DNA of 64,000 nt from positions 3,218,001 to 3,282,000 of the forward strand of contig JACCIC010000004.1 in NCBI GenBank assembly GCA_018907035.1. Direction: 5' to 3'. Shown here in pieces: positions 12,013 to 24,039 of this stretch (the first letter of the stretch is position 1; each line of letters begins with the position of its first letter). The notes under the pieces are model-generated. The model saw only the letters and a program-made list of their open reading frames with translations. It had not been told where the DNA came from and made no database searches. The translations under genes were made by a program, and so were the position numbers. The stretch is from Sycobia sp. Sy_11 (lineage: Eukaryota; Arthropoda; Insecta; Hymenoptera; Epichrysomallidae).

Positions 12013-12120
12013 AACGCTTCTATATTGTAGTTTATGTATAGTAGCTTCTATATTGTAACGCTTCTATATTGTAGTTTATCTATTGTAGCTTCTATATGGT
12101 AACGCTTCTATATTGTAGTA
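12013..12120. repeat. 44-bp tandem repeat, about 2.4 copies
   Basis: AACGCTTCTATATTGTAG recurs at 12013, 12057 and 12101, exactly 44 bp apart. Inside each unit CTTCTATATTGTA is itself partly repeated. Confidence 0.85.
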
Positions 12121-12289
12121 TATAAAAGTTAAAACTCTAATTTGTGGATGGACAGTATGTGTTTATTCACTTATCCCAGGATGATTGGACTTGTCATAGA
12201 ACTTGTTGGAATTGCGAGCATATTTTTTTGCTGCTTTTATTGTGACCTTGAGTTGATATTTTGATATTTAAACATTCTTTTTAATTTTA

Positions 12290-13770
12290 CACTTTTTAGT
12301 CCAGATTTTATCTTCTTGGTTGTCGGCTATTAAATGCCCTAGCTCTTAAATATTCACACCGCATATCCGCAGCGTCACTTAACAGTGTGCATCAGTCAAC
12401 TGGTTGATGGTCACGAGAGACAGTTGACATAAGTATATCATAAGCTCGCATTTAAGTTTACATATTCAATATTAGGTGGTAGTTTACGTATTGGATTAGT
12501 CATGATTCAGTATAATCTGTAATAGGTATCAAGAAGTACAGGACTACGAATGTGGGTTCTAAAGCTGCCTTGATCCATTATCCATGCATACAAAGCCCCT
12601 CGAATTAGAACGTCAAGTCAAAGCGTTAATTACATTTTTAACCATATTATCCAGGATGCTTAGAAACTTATTAGTGGTATCACTGTGTGATACGTAACAG
12701 CTATATATTTTTTATGTCGGATAACTCGCCGCAGATAAGATACGATTAAAAGGACGATATTATGTTCGATATGTTAAGTATACGATACTCCAAAATTACC
12801 GCTAGATTCGTGATAATGTTTGTGTCAGCTCATTGATTAGGACTATATTTGTCTTATTCTCTTGGACCGTATACTATAATAGGTCTTTTAAAGCTTTTAT
12901 AGTTGTTTCCAAGTGTGCCATTTCATAAAACTTAAAGCACTGATTTGTTAGTTGTCGCATCCGACAATATATGTATCATATTTTCACTTTCGCTGCCTTG
13001 AACGTTTTTTTTGCCGTTATGCTGGAAGTTATTTCGTAGTTGTTTGCTTAACACTGTATGGCCTTCTAAATCTCAAGTTTTCATAATTTACACAATTTGT
13101 ATCCGTTATTGCAGTTACTACTTCTTCAATTGAAGTGGGCTCATCTAAATTCTCAGCCAGTAACTTCATCCGGCTTCTTCAATTGAATGAAATCGGTGTT
13201 TTACTTTCTAAAGTTACAGTATCGCATTTATTTTATTCTAGTCAACATTCTTCGGTCTGTATGAACCTTACTCTTGTGAGTATTCTACTAAAATGCTATA
13301 ATGAAGCATCAGTTTTTATTTATCGTATAATCATCATCAACATAGTCGATCTTGTCAGATATTCTAATTTTTAGAGCGTCTGAACCACTATGCAGACTTT
13401 TTTCGTCTCAATTGATACTCTCTACTTATTTAAGTCAGACTCTCTTTGATTTAATGTTTATCTTCATTGCTTTATTTTACAATGTTAACCCATTCTTAAC
13501 TTATTAATGCTGGAAATGCTGGGAGTGGATATGTGATAGCATCTTCGTTCGTTTCCATGCATGGTTTTTTGTTTTATTTGGCTGTCTGGAAGAGGGGCTC
13601 TGCCATTAAATCCGATCTTGATTTTTTCCTTCCTCTTCAAAATACGTGATGTTTGTGTCACCTTATTTTCCTTAAAATCTACTTCGAAATTCTGGATTGG
13701 AGTTCTTCTTGACTCACTGTATTCTTTCAAACTGCGCACAGATTTATTAAACGATAAATTAATCAGCCTA
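12290..13770 (-). pseudogene. Highly decayed R1-clade LINE (ORF1 end plus endonuclease)
   Basis: Minus-strand translation in shifting frames gives a remnant of R1 ORF1. There is an open stretch 13739-13485, then DEPTSIEEVVTAITDT and RPYSVKQTT near 13140-13060 (compare the PAYGGTQTAVV region of the copy at 4000), and a knuckle-like QCFKFYEMAHLET near 12930. Further on, about 12620-12290 resembles an endonuclease, with LPPNIEYVN and a block like GDFNA-x-S-x-K-W. The RT part is absent. Identification rests on short matches read by eye. Confidence 0.45.
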
Positions 13771-13947
13771 CAATATTACACGCGCGCGCGGGCTCACATA
13801 TAAGTATGTAAAGTAGACGCAGATACTGACATTTGTATTTTTACATATCTATTTTTACATAAACGGCTTATGAAACTCTGTTCATTTTTCAGTTTTGTGT
13901 CAATGAAAACTATTCATCAAGCAGTTATCAACTACAATATAGCTATT

Positions 13948-13950
<3 letters not shown>

Positions 13951-14003
<53 letters not shown>
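13951..14003. repeat. (TA)n microsatellite
   Basis: About 26 TA repeats; the open frame across it encodes only Tyr-Ile repeats. Confidence 0.97.
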
Positions 14004-14008
<5 letters not shown>

Positions 14009-16214
14009 ATATTTCCGCTAAGTTCTTAAATTCTATGATTAAATTAATATAATAAACAATTAATTATAATAAAATAAACATATATGTTGTCAGTTTCTTA
14101 AATGACCACCTCGTGAAATATAAAGTATTTTTAAAAGTTATATTTATCACATTCAATATAGATTAAAAACCTTTTATTGATGTTAACAAAATATTGCTGA
14201 AAAAAAATCTTTGAATACGAATTGTAGTCTTTTTCATGCAATACCCAATGTACTAAAATAATCAGACTGTTGTATTTTCTTTACAGTTGATATATTTTTA
14301 CCCAGTAGGAATAATTAGTTTTTCTGTGGTTTGCGTAATCTTTTTATTATTTTATATCGTAATTATATTTTCTTCTTATTTTTATTATGTTACACTATTT
14401 TGTATATAGTATTAGAAATAAATATCTATTACTTCCTCTTGTTTTATATTTAATCTTCCTTGATACTTAATCCGTGCGATGAAATTGTATAAGTAAAATA
14501 AAAATGTTAGTTTAAATAGACTAACCTTCGAAAATCCAAATGTCTGTCAATGACTCTGTTACTTTTTAATATTTTCCCGTCTAGTCACTTAATAGTAAAG
14601 TTTTCTGTCGACTGAAACAAAGATTAGTCGTGTAATAACATAATGTACAAATCGAATAAAGTCTCCACTTTAATAATTTATAATTTATATGTGTTAATAA
14701 ATTGAAAGCATATTTAACACTGTTATATTAATTTAAGGATAATAAAAATCTTTTATTAATAAGACGTATAATACATTACTACTGAATTATAAATAAAATC
14801 TATAGCGGGCAGCTAGAAATATTGCAACATGATTAGACCTTATTTTTCTTGGTACACAGTTGTATTACGGTTTACTCTGTAGAATGAATATGCAGGTAGT
14901 AATAATTCGTGTTTACTGCGAATATTTATTGTATATCTTGTGTCATACGTAAGACTCTTACTACAATTTACGCTGCCCAACTACTACTAATTATATTTGA
15001 TTTTTCATTCTCCGTGGACTGCTTGATAGGTTTTTCAATGTAATCAGGTCTTCTAATATACATGACGATTAAAATAGATCTTAAGTAAAGTAGTTTTTTA
15101 TCTGAACACTTTGAATATCTAGCAATCTTCTTTATCCATTCTTTGGAGCAGAATGCAAAAATCAAATATTTTGAAATCTACTGAGGGTTAGACCTCATTA
15201 CTTTCTACCAGCAGAACTAGCAATATCTCTAAAGATATACCTTCCTGGGCTCTAGTTTCCATGCAGCTTACTTTTTCGCCCGCTTTTTTGAGTTAACTGA
15301 AGTTATCAAAGCCATTCTACGACCAATATTTGCTTTAACGAAAGTGACATAGTAGTTGTGTAGTGTACGAAATATGTAGTGGCGTTCAGCTACTAATCAA
15401 ATGGTTGTACTTTAGCCTCGATCAAATTTGTGTAAGTAATTTTTTCGGAATTAATTTAGATACATTGACGAAGTTGATTGAAAGATCTATTATAATATTA
15501 TTATCTTTGAAAACTCTTGGTATATATGATCGAAGGTCGTATCTCCCATTGCTTTGTCGAATTATTATTATGTATATGGCCTTCCCTGATGAGTTTTTCC
15601 TCTGTGTACTGCAACCAAAGAAGAGAAAAAATTTTTCTGCCTATTTCAAATTTTTTTTTTCTCTCGTGAGTTTAACGAGATCAACAATTATTATTATAAT
15701 ATTATATATCGGCACTTCCGAGTAGTAAGTTAGTATTTCAAAAGTCCATTGAAAAAAGTAGTATCTCACTGTCTATTCAAGAAGATAGTATCTGACAGAC
15801 AATTTGTTTTGTTTAAATATAGGTTGGCAATACTGACTCCATCTTTACGGGATTGGATTTGAACAATTGAAAAATTTTTAACATATATTACTTGTATATC
15901 ATTATTAGTATTTATTATTAAGTACATTTTTAATACATATATTTATAATTAATAATACACTTTAATAAGGAATATGAAATAATAAGTACACCCGGACCCG
16001 GGGTGGATTCGTCCGAACTCAAAATTTTCCACGAAAGTCCAATTTTTACTCATTAATTCCCATCTCTGAGCCCAGTTTATTATTTATTATGTGTATTAAT
16101 ATTAAAAGTGTACCTAATATTTACAATAATATACTTTTTTCACTCTTTATATTAAATTTCTAAAATATTAATAGTCAGTACTGCAATTGAAATTCGACCA
16201 AAAAATTTTTTGTA
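14004..16214. other. Asx intron or upstream region, nothing recognised
   Basis: 2.2 kb of AT-rich sequence. The open frames present (for example 15363-15725) show no recognisable domain and have the composition of chance frames. No terminal repeats seen. Confidence 0.55.
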
Positions 16215-17498
16215 TCAGGTATGTGAATAAGTCTTTCCCGTTTTTTTTTCAAATTTTGAGCCTTTATTGTGAAAAAATGGTTACAAATAAATTATTGAAA
16301 GTATTGGCCATCGCTAGCTACAACTTTTTCCCATTTTTCTGGCAACATACGAATCCCGTTGCGAAAAAATTCGACCGGTTTGGCCTCTATCCAGTCATCT
16401 ACCCATTTTTTGGCTTCCTCGTAGGAATGGAAGTGCTGGTCAGCCAGGCCATGCGTCATCGATCTGAAGAGATGGTAATCAGACGGAGCAACGTCTGGAC
16501 TATACGGCGGGTGGGGTAGGACTTCACATTTGAGCGTTTCTAAGTATGTTTTCACCGGCGGTGCAACATGTGGGCGAGCATTGTCATGTTGCAAAATAAC
16601 TTTGTCGTGCCTGTCGGAGGATTGTGGCCGTTTTTCTCGCAGTGCGCGGCTCAAACGCATCAATTGTCGTCGATAGACCTCGCCTGTGATCCTTTCATTC
16701 GGTTTCAGAAGCTCATAGTAAACCACACCTAGCTGGTCCCACCATATACAGAGCATGAGCTTGGCGCCATGAATATTTGGCTTGGCCGTCGATGATGATG
16801 CATGGCCGGGTAGTCCCCATGATTTTCTTCGCTTCGGATTATCGTAACGTATCCACTTTTCATCGCCAGTCACGATACGATGCAGAAAACCCTTTCTTTT
16901 ATGTCGCTGAAGCAGCTGTTCGCAAGTGAAAAAACGCCGTTCGACGTCTCTCAGCTTCAGTTCGTACGGCACCCAATTTCCTTGCTTTTGGATCATTCCC
17001 ATGGCTTTCAAACGCTTGGAAATGGTTGTTCGGTGAACTCCCAATGCTTCAGCAAGTTCTTCTTGCGTTGGACAAGAATCTTCATCAAGCAAAGTCGCCA
17101 ATTCTCGATCTTCAAAGATTTGCGGCCGCCCGGAACGCTCCTTGTCTTCCACGTCGAAATCACCGCTTTTGAAGCGTCGAAACCATCCGCGAACACTTGA
17201 ATCATCGACACAACCTTCTCCATAAGCCTCCTGAAGCAATCGATGCGTCTCGGCAGCAGATTTCTTCAAATTGAACCAATAAAGTGAAACTTCCCGCAAA
17301 TGACGTCGACTCGGCTCAAATTTCGACATTTTCACGATATCAAAAATGTATGATGCGAAAAAATTTTAACTAATGTGTTAGTATGGAATTGTTGACATAT
17401 GAATAAGCTTTTATTATGACATATGTAACCATTGAATACTCGCACAGTATTGGTGGCGCCATCTCTTACAAAAAACGGGAAAGACTTATTCACACTCC
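16215..17498 (-). mobile_element. mariner element with intact transposase (mauritiana-like)
   Basis: A 1284-bp element flanked by TA (16213-16214 and 17499-17500). The inverted ends share GTGAATAAGTCTTTCCCG followed by a T run. Length and ends are typical of mariner. It sits in the large intron upstream of the DEUBAD exon, antisense to Asx. The uninterrupted ORF makes it the best-preserved element in the window. Confidence 0.95.
16292..17335 (-). CDS. mariner transposase, full length, 347 aa
   Basis: Cut-and-paste transposase of the IS630-Tc1-mariner superfamily. The N-terminal paired helix-turn-helix region (residues about 1-110) includes VRGWFRRFKSGDFDVEDKER. The linker is WVPYEL near residue 122, close to the family WVPHEL. 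The catalytic triad is complete: VTGDEKW, LQHDNARPH and SPDVAPSDYHLF, with 34 residues between the second and third Asp (DD34D). The length equals that of active mariners (about 345-348 aa), and the C-terminus LPEKWEKVVASDGQYF is the usual family ending. The start is the first ATG after the 5' TIR. There are no frameshifts or stops, so it may encode active enzyme. Confidence 0.95.
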   Translation of the reverse strand: MKMSKFEPSRRHLREVSLYWFNLKKSAAETHRLLQEAYGEGCVDDSSVRGWFRRFKSGDFDVEDKERSGRPQIFEDRELATLLDEDSCPTQEELAEALGVHRTTISKRLKAMGMIQKQGNWVPYELKLRDVERRFFTCEQLLQRHKRKGFLHRIVTGDEKWIRYDNPKRRKSWGLPGHASSSTAKPNIHGAKLMLCIWWDQLGVVYYELLKPNERITGEVYRRQLMRLSRALREKRPQSSDRHDKVILQHDNARPHVAPPVKTYLETLKCEVLPHPPYSPDVAPSDYHLFRSMTHGLADQHFHSYEEAKKWVDDWIEAKPVEFFRNGIRMLPEKWEKVVASDGQYFQ

Positions 17499-17784
17499 TA
17501 ATAAATCTGTAAATAAAAAAGTTCTGTAAATTGGCTAAGACCAGAATTGATCTCAGAACACGGAGTAATACAATCGTAGGTCTCTTAATATAATATTATA
17601 TTTATAACATTTGACTTTTTTAAGTATTCACAATATAATTTGATCCTGGATTCTAGGAAATTCATACACTTATTCTTTTAGTAGTAAATAATTATAGTAA
17701 AATAATTCTTCTTACATATTAATAAGTTACTATAGTTGGATTTTTTCATTAATTGATAGGTATTAAGTAGTGATTGAACTTATT

Positions 17785-17810
17785 TTATATTATATTATAT
17801 TATATTATAT

Positions 17811-17860
<50 letters not shown>
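17785..17860. repeat. (TATAT)n then (TA)n microsatellite
   Basis: A pentamer array passes directly into a dinucleotide array, about 150 bp upstream of the DEUBAD exon acceptor. 17501-17784 contains nothing recognised. Confidence 0.95.
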
Positions 17861-17863
<3 letters not shown>

Positions 17864-18007
17864 TTTCTGATATTCATCAGAAAATATTATTGATCTAATA
17901 AACAACTTGTAAACACTGTTTTCCTTCACTGAAAGAAAGTTTAAATTAATTTCAATGTATATGAATAACAATTAATAGTTTTATATCAATGTATTTTTTC
18001 ATTGCAG

Positions 18008-18267
18008 TTGTTGAAGAAACAGCTGTTACAATGAAGGAAGTATTAGCTAGCTTGCCTGGATTTAGTGTCAAATCTAATCGAAGACGGTCTACTAAAAGAT
18101 TATCAATTGCAGCACAGCTGGAAGCAGGTTTAGTAGATTTAGAATCTCCAGCAAGCATTCTAGCTAACACAAGTCTTAGAGTCCTTTTAAACAGACACAC
18201 ATTTCAAGGCTTGCCGCCATTATATCAAAGAAAACTGGCACAATTATTACCTCTGGTAGACAGACAA
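18008..18267 (+). CDS. Asx: Asx exon: DEUBAD domain
   Basis: Internal exon of Additional sex combs, a nuclear Polycomb-group protein. Its DEUBAD domain binds and activates Calypso/BAP1 to remove ubiquitin from histone H2A. The acceptor is TTTTTTCATTGCAG and the donor is a perfect GTAAGT at 18268. The upstream intron is phase 1 and the downstream one phase 0. The peptide contains MKEVLASLPGFS, the basic stretch SNRRRSTKR, then AQLEAGLVDLESPASILANT and LPPLYQRKLAQLLPLVDRQ, the recognisable first half of the ASX DEUBAD. It joins in frame to the exon at 30138. An ORF start at 17989 is intronic and not used. Confidence 0.93.
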
Positions 18268-18729
18268 GTAAGTATTAGTACAGATTGATTTGGGTGAATA
18301 CAATTCAATAAATCTAATATGAATTTACAATTGATGACTATAAAAACTAGTTGCTCTAGAAATCATTCATTTTAAGTAACTTAATAATATGAACAGTGGT
18401 ATATTTATCAAATATAAAAAAAACTCCGCGTGCAAATACCTTGATGTATACATTTGACATTATATTAAAGTCTATACTGTCACCTGAGTACTCTATCCTA
18501 AATTTTATTTCTATAGCGGAAAGGTCATTTTGACCATATGTATGCGTGTACACAAGTTGATACCCTCGCAACGCCAAATGTACATTAAGAAATATTTAGA
18601 CTACTTGTAATTAAAAGTTGTTCTTCTATTATCGTCATCTAAGAACGTGAAAAATTATATAGCTAGTGTTTGAATTGTTAATTGAATAAACGACAGTATT
18701 ACGTCCCCATTGATTTAAAAAAACATTAA

Positions 18730-18869
18730 CCTTTAGACTGCCGGCATTTTTGCCTTATAAATTGATATTTTTGATGTGCAAAATTTATACATAAAAACAC
18801 CTCATATTTCTAGAGTAGCTGTCAAGGTCACAGGTAGCTAATATATGAGCCAGTCCGGCAGTCTAAAGG
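18730..18869. mobile_element. 140-bp MITE with TTAA target, piggyBac-like
   Basis: The ends are CCTTTAGACTGCCGG and its exact reverse complement. It is flanked by TTAA at 18726-18729 and TTAG at 18870-18873, the second being one change from TTAA. A TTAA duplication and short TIRs are piggyBac features. Too short to code. Confidence 0.7.
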
Positions 18870-19343
18870 TTAGACAGATATTTTTTTAACCACTAAAATT
18901 ATTACAAACTCATGCATACACGCAGCGTATTGAAAGACGTTGAACTTTTAATTGAACATATTATTCGACTCATCATAATAAAGGAGATCTCCGGGGCTAT
19001 TCACCTTTCAATATCACACCACACATCTTCCACCACTTTTTACATACACGCCTGAGTGATCATCTATATGAGCTACTCCACCTGTTTGTGTCAAATGATC
19101 AATGAATCTCAAGTTATCGTTATCGTTATTATGTATATTAGTCAATGAACCTGGTGTCAAGTTATCGTAAGACGGCTTATAAAACTATAGCGTATAAAAC
19201 AATGTCCTCGTTAGCCAGTGTGGTATAGTATATTTAATTGCCGAGTTTGTTTACTTTATAATTATCATCATTTTGCAATTCATACATAATCACACCTAAG
19301 AAGAAATATATTTTTCAATTTACAGACATTTTTATGTCATATA

Positions 19344-21636
19344 TTTATCCTCGGCCGAAAATTAGTTTAAATGATTCGTTTCAATATTTTCTAAAACGTA
19401 GTGATTGTCTGCTGCGTCAATTAATCTGGATGTAGCAACGCCAGGCACCCAAACTTTATAAAAATGTTAAATAATTGATAAAAACCAGGTTTTATAAAAT
19501 AATTTTTAGTTTAGAAAAAAATTGTTCAAACAAAAGTTGTAGATCCTATTGAAACACATTTTTTAAGTTCTATCCATTTTTACTCTAAGCTAACAATTAT
19601 GGAGGAAAAAACAATTAATTATAAAAATTTCGAGCTGCTATCGACCCAAATCATAATCAATATGTCGGAAATCTACCTCCCCGCTCAGATCATATATGGT
19701 ACAAGTACTTTTTACATTCAGATTGTGCTCATTAAATTATAGTTTTAAAGCAAAAATATATCGAATGTAATAAATTTATTTTCGGTATATTTCCAAATTT
19801 TGTTTAAAACCCTGTTTAACAAACTCTATTGTTTCATATACTATCATTTATTTATTATTATATACAAAGTTTTTAATGCTTTTCACTATTTCAATATTAA
19901 TTCAGCCAATTTGATGTATAATCATAATGTTCCAAAGCTCCAAAAATTATTTGTAAAAACCTTTTCCTAATTGTTATAAATTTTTCATTACAAATAAATC
20001 AAAAATACTAAAATACAATAACGGTGAAGCAAATTTATTATATGGAAGTATGGTAGTGATATATCTATATACATATAGTTTATTTCTTTAAATTTTATAG
20101 AATTTTTTTCCAGAAAAATTTATAAATTATTGCAATAATATACACGACTCTTTAATTTATAATAATTAGATATTTGTATACTGGTATAATGCGTGCGATA
20201 AAATCATTTAAAAGTGCTTGCAAAATTACAGAAATTATGTATGCTCCTATCACATTCACACAAAGAATAATATAACAGATAAATATGACAAAAATTATTC
20301 AAACAACAATAAGATTCTGGAAAATGTATTAGGTGATTCACTGACAGTGCACCACGCGAGATATCCATCGTGTTCCAGGTTCCCCGAAAGCGTGTGCTAC
20401 AACTGCAGTTTTGCCCATCAGTTATCATTTATCTTCGTAAAATTATTTTTCCATCTTGCTCTATACATGTAAGTTCATTTATAATAATTTTTAGGATTGC
20501 AACAATTTGGAATTTATGTCCGCTGAAACAATGAAAAGTACGTTCCCTAATAACAGAAGCATGAGTAAGGTGCACTCGAAAACGCGTGCTTGAACTGCAG
20601 TTAAAAATTTTCAGCTTCAATTCCAGATCGTTGCAGTCCTAAATATTATTGCAAATAAACTTATATGTATTGTAGAAAAAGATGGAAAAATAATTTTCCG
20701 AGGATAAATGGGAACTGATGGTTAAAACTGCAGTTGAAGCACGCGTTTTCGAACGCACTTTACTCACGTTTCTGTTATAAGGAACATAATTTTCATTGCT
20801 TCAGCGGACATACATTCCAGATTGTTGCAATCCTAAAAATTATTATAAATGAACTTACATGTATAGAACCAGATGGAATAATAATTTTACGAAGATAAAT
20901 GACAAGTGATAGGTAAAACTGCAGTTGTAGCACGCGCTTTCGGGGAACCTGGAACACGATGAATTTTCCTATTATAATAGGAAAACGTATTTCTAATAAA
21001 TTGAAGAGACTGTATATATTATTTTTCTAACTTAAATATATTTGTGATAATCAAATTAGAAAAATGAATGTTATAGACAAAGTTCTCCGAATTTTATTGT
21101 GAAAAGCATTAAAAACTTTGTATGTAATAACATATAAATGACGATATATAAAACAATAGAGAGTTTGTTAAATATTATTTTAAACAAAATTTGAAGACCT
21201 ACCTACAATAAATTTTTTACATTCCATGTGTTTTTGCTTTAAAACTAGAATTTTATGAGCAAAATTAAAAATTAAAAAGTACTTGTATAATGTATGATCT
21301 GAGCAGCGGAGTAGATCCCTGACGTATCTACTGTAACCCTGGATGATTATAATAGCTGAAAACGCTTATTATTAATTACATTTTTCTCGATAATTATTAG
21401 CTTTACAGCAAAAATGGATAGAACATAAGAAATTCATTTGAATAGGATCTACAACTTTTGTTTGAACAATTTATTTCTAAACTCCAAATTATTTCTTAAA
21501 ACTTCATTTTTATCATTTTTACAATGTTTGGGTGCCTGGTGTTGCCACATCCAGATTAGGTGCTGCAGCGGACGATCGCTCCACTCTTCAGTACATTCAA
21601 AGGAATAATTTAAACTAATTATCGGCTGAGGATAAA
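19344..21636. repeat. Large imperfect palindrome / foldback element, 2.3 kb
   Basis: The left arm from TTTATCCTCGGCCG (19344) is mirrored by the right arm ending CGGCTGAGGATAAA (21636). Matching landmarks: CAGGCACCCAAAC at 19442 and its complement near 21530; CTCAGATCATA at 19684 and its complement near 21296; GTTCCAGGTTCC near 20370 and its complement near 20950; CGCGTGCTTGAACTGCAGTT near 20582 and its complement near 20731. The outer arms centre near 20493 and the inner arms near 20663, so the left arm carries about 330 extra bases (roughly 19930-20340). No coding frame runs through it; the short frames at 20204-20620 follow the palindrome. Confidence 0.85.
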
Positions 21637-21645
21637 TTGGTCACT

Positions 21646-22757
21646 AAAATGTGTTGCTGGCTCCCGGACTAATAGATAATGTTTTCTAACTGTATTCATA
21701 CATTTTACTTTAGTTATTTCAATTGTTATTGATATAAATATAAATATATGCTAATACTTGCTAATAAATGTATATTTATCTACTAACTTTTATTTTGAAC
21801 TGTGAGTGTCTTCCATTTTAATTAATTCTACTTCTAGTAAAATTTTCAAAACGATTCTTGTGTAACAAATCAAAATATAATAGAATAAAGTATTTATATT
21901 CAGCAAATATTTTCTTGTCTTATGAGTTCAAGACTTTAAATGCCAGTGTTTGTTTATTAACAATTAATTTATTCAATCTTTCCAAATTATATTGCTGATT
22001 TAGGAACATTTATTTGTGTATTTGAAATTATTATATTATCAGTTTCAACTTTATATCTAATTATATAAGTGTATCAATCCTTATACTTATTTTATTTATG
22101 ATTTTTAAATATTTGTATTTATTTAGTAACTGTTTAGTCCCATTTACAAATATTTTTCACTTAGTGATTTCAATTTAAAACAACATATTGTTTTCTTAAT
22201 TTATATGTTGCAGCGACATGGTGTTGTGATGTTCAACGTCTACGATAAGATGGATTTCATGAAAGATTCATTAATTCTCTAAATCTTTATTTTCATTTTA
22301 TGTGATTATTTTAAGACAATTAGTCTGAATTTATTATGCTCTTTAATGCTCTCATTGATCTGAATCGATTTACTTATTAAATATTTTTATTATTTCATAA
22401 CTAAATCATGATCTTAATCATTTGTAAAACATTATTATAAATTATCATTAAAGAAAATATTCAGAAAAAACGAACTTCTAATGAAATCTGAAAATTTTTA
22501 TGGGATGGCCACATCGATTAATCTCTTTAAGACTCTTCTAACTGTTTTCCGCTATATTTTTACTTATTTATTAATCTCTACATTATCTATAATCGATTTT
22601 CTTTATTTATGTAGTATTTTATGAAATTTTTGCGTTTTTTTCTTTTTAGTCTCTAAGTTTACTAGTAAATATAGGGAAGATTTAGTATTTCTGTAACAGT
22701 TAGTTTCACTTTATCATAATACAATTATATAATTACATTTAATACGTAACTAAATAT
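21646..22757. other. Asx intron, nothing recognised
   Basis: AT-rich, no coding frame or repeat structure seen. Confidence 0.6.
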
Positions 22758-22766
22758 GTCTGTGAT
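22758..22766 (+). repeat. Target-site duplication, left copy
   Basis: GTCTGTGAT here is repeated at 26013-26021, directly after the poly(A) tail of the R1 element. Confidence 0.8.
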
Positions 22767-22787
22767 AACAATGTTACAGGTAGCAGT

Positions 22788-23998
22788 ATGAATGAAAGTG
22801 CGAATGTTTATAAATCGCCGGCAACTTGGGAAGCTGCTGAGTGTAAATTGCAGGAGCAATTTTACACAATAAGCAGAGTTCTAAGTAAAATGATGGAAAG
22901 GACTTGCATACAAAAAAATGTAAGTCAAATAATAAAAAACGGTCTGAGTGAGATCAATGAAGCAGTGGAAATCGGACAGTATTAAGTGAAGCTAATGAAA
23001 CTGCTCCGACAAAAACAGAAAGATAAAGGACGGAGTGAATGTGAGGAGGCAACTCCTCAAAAACGGAAAAGAGACCATCAGACCCCTACTCCGGAGCAGA
23101 CGGCCGCACAACAGCGGACGACCGAGACCGAAACATGGGCGACGGTGGTCTCAAAACATAAAAAACCGGAAATGACCGAGACGAACAACAAACCGACAAA
23201 AGAGCAGACAAAAGCGAGACTCCAAGGTCGCGGGTCTGATCGCCCTAACCTCAAAGGCAGTGGGGGAGCGATCACGATCAAGCCGGCTGAGCGACAGACG
23301 TACGTAGACGTGGTACGAACAATACGGCAAAAGGTGGACCCTGACAAGTGTAATACTCAAGTCAGAACAATAAGAAAGACAAAAGACGGCGCGGTACTTT
23401 TACAGCGCTCCAGACAGAACAACGAGACGGACTTCCGACAGGTTCTTCAAGACGCTGTCGGAGAGACTGGACGCGTAAAAGATTTGACCTCCAAGGTGAC
23501 ACTGGAATTCCTAGACTTGGACTGTGTCACGACCGACGAGGACATCGCGAACGCGTTAAATCGGAAAACGGGAGGGACTGCAGACCGTTGGCCCCATGTT
23601 TTCGACGTTAACAGTCGAGGACAGAGAATGGCGGTCTGCGATTTTGACGTAAAAGAGGCTACCGTCCTCTTAAGGAAAGGGCGTATTAAAATCGGGTGGG
23701 TTATATAAGAGCAAAGATACGCGTCTCGCGATGCTATATATGCCTCGGGTTCGGTCATGTACGGAAAGACTGTAAAGGACTGGACAGACGAAGCTGCTGC
23801 TGGCGATGCGGTCTCAAGAGTCATTTCCATAGGGACTGGAAGAGTCGTGGGGAATGTTTCCTGTGCACTGGGGATAATATCCGAGACAGGGGACACTTAC
23901 CGGGCTCGTCCTCGTGTGCCGCGTTCAGCATAGCACTAACATACGACAAACATACTGGTGGACAGCCGAGATCGCGGATCTCAGAAGCAATTGTTTGA
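22788..23998 (+). pseudogene. R1 ORF1 (Gag-like), broken by one stop and a frameshift
   Basis: The frame from ATG 22788 (MNESANVYKSPATWEAAECK) reaches a TAA at 22983, then continues in the same frame to about 23705. It covers a hydrophilic region, then RRPxx-like central sequence ending KGRIKIGWVI, the usual run-in to the knuckles. There the frame shifts by one. The shifted frame gives CYICLGFGHVRKDC (intact CCHC), CWRCGLKSHFHRDW (last Cys replaced by Trp) and CFLC. By family it is an RNA-binding protein of the LINE particle. Confidence 0.82.
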
Positions 23999-24039
23999 AG
24001 TTGAGACAGAAAGCTCAATGAGCCTGAAGTCGAGGCGTA

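Noticed and set aside
20204..20620. Three short open frames in the palindrome, with similar sequence on both strands
   Set aside because: They mirror each other because the DNA is an inverted repeat; no domain and no coding context.
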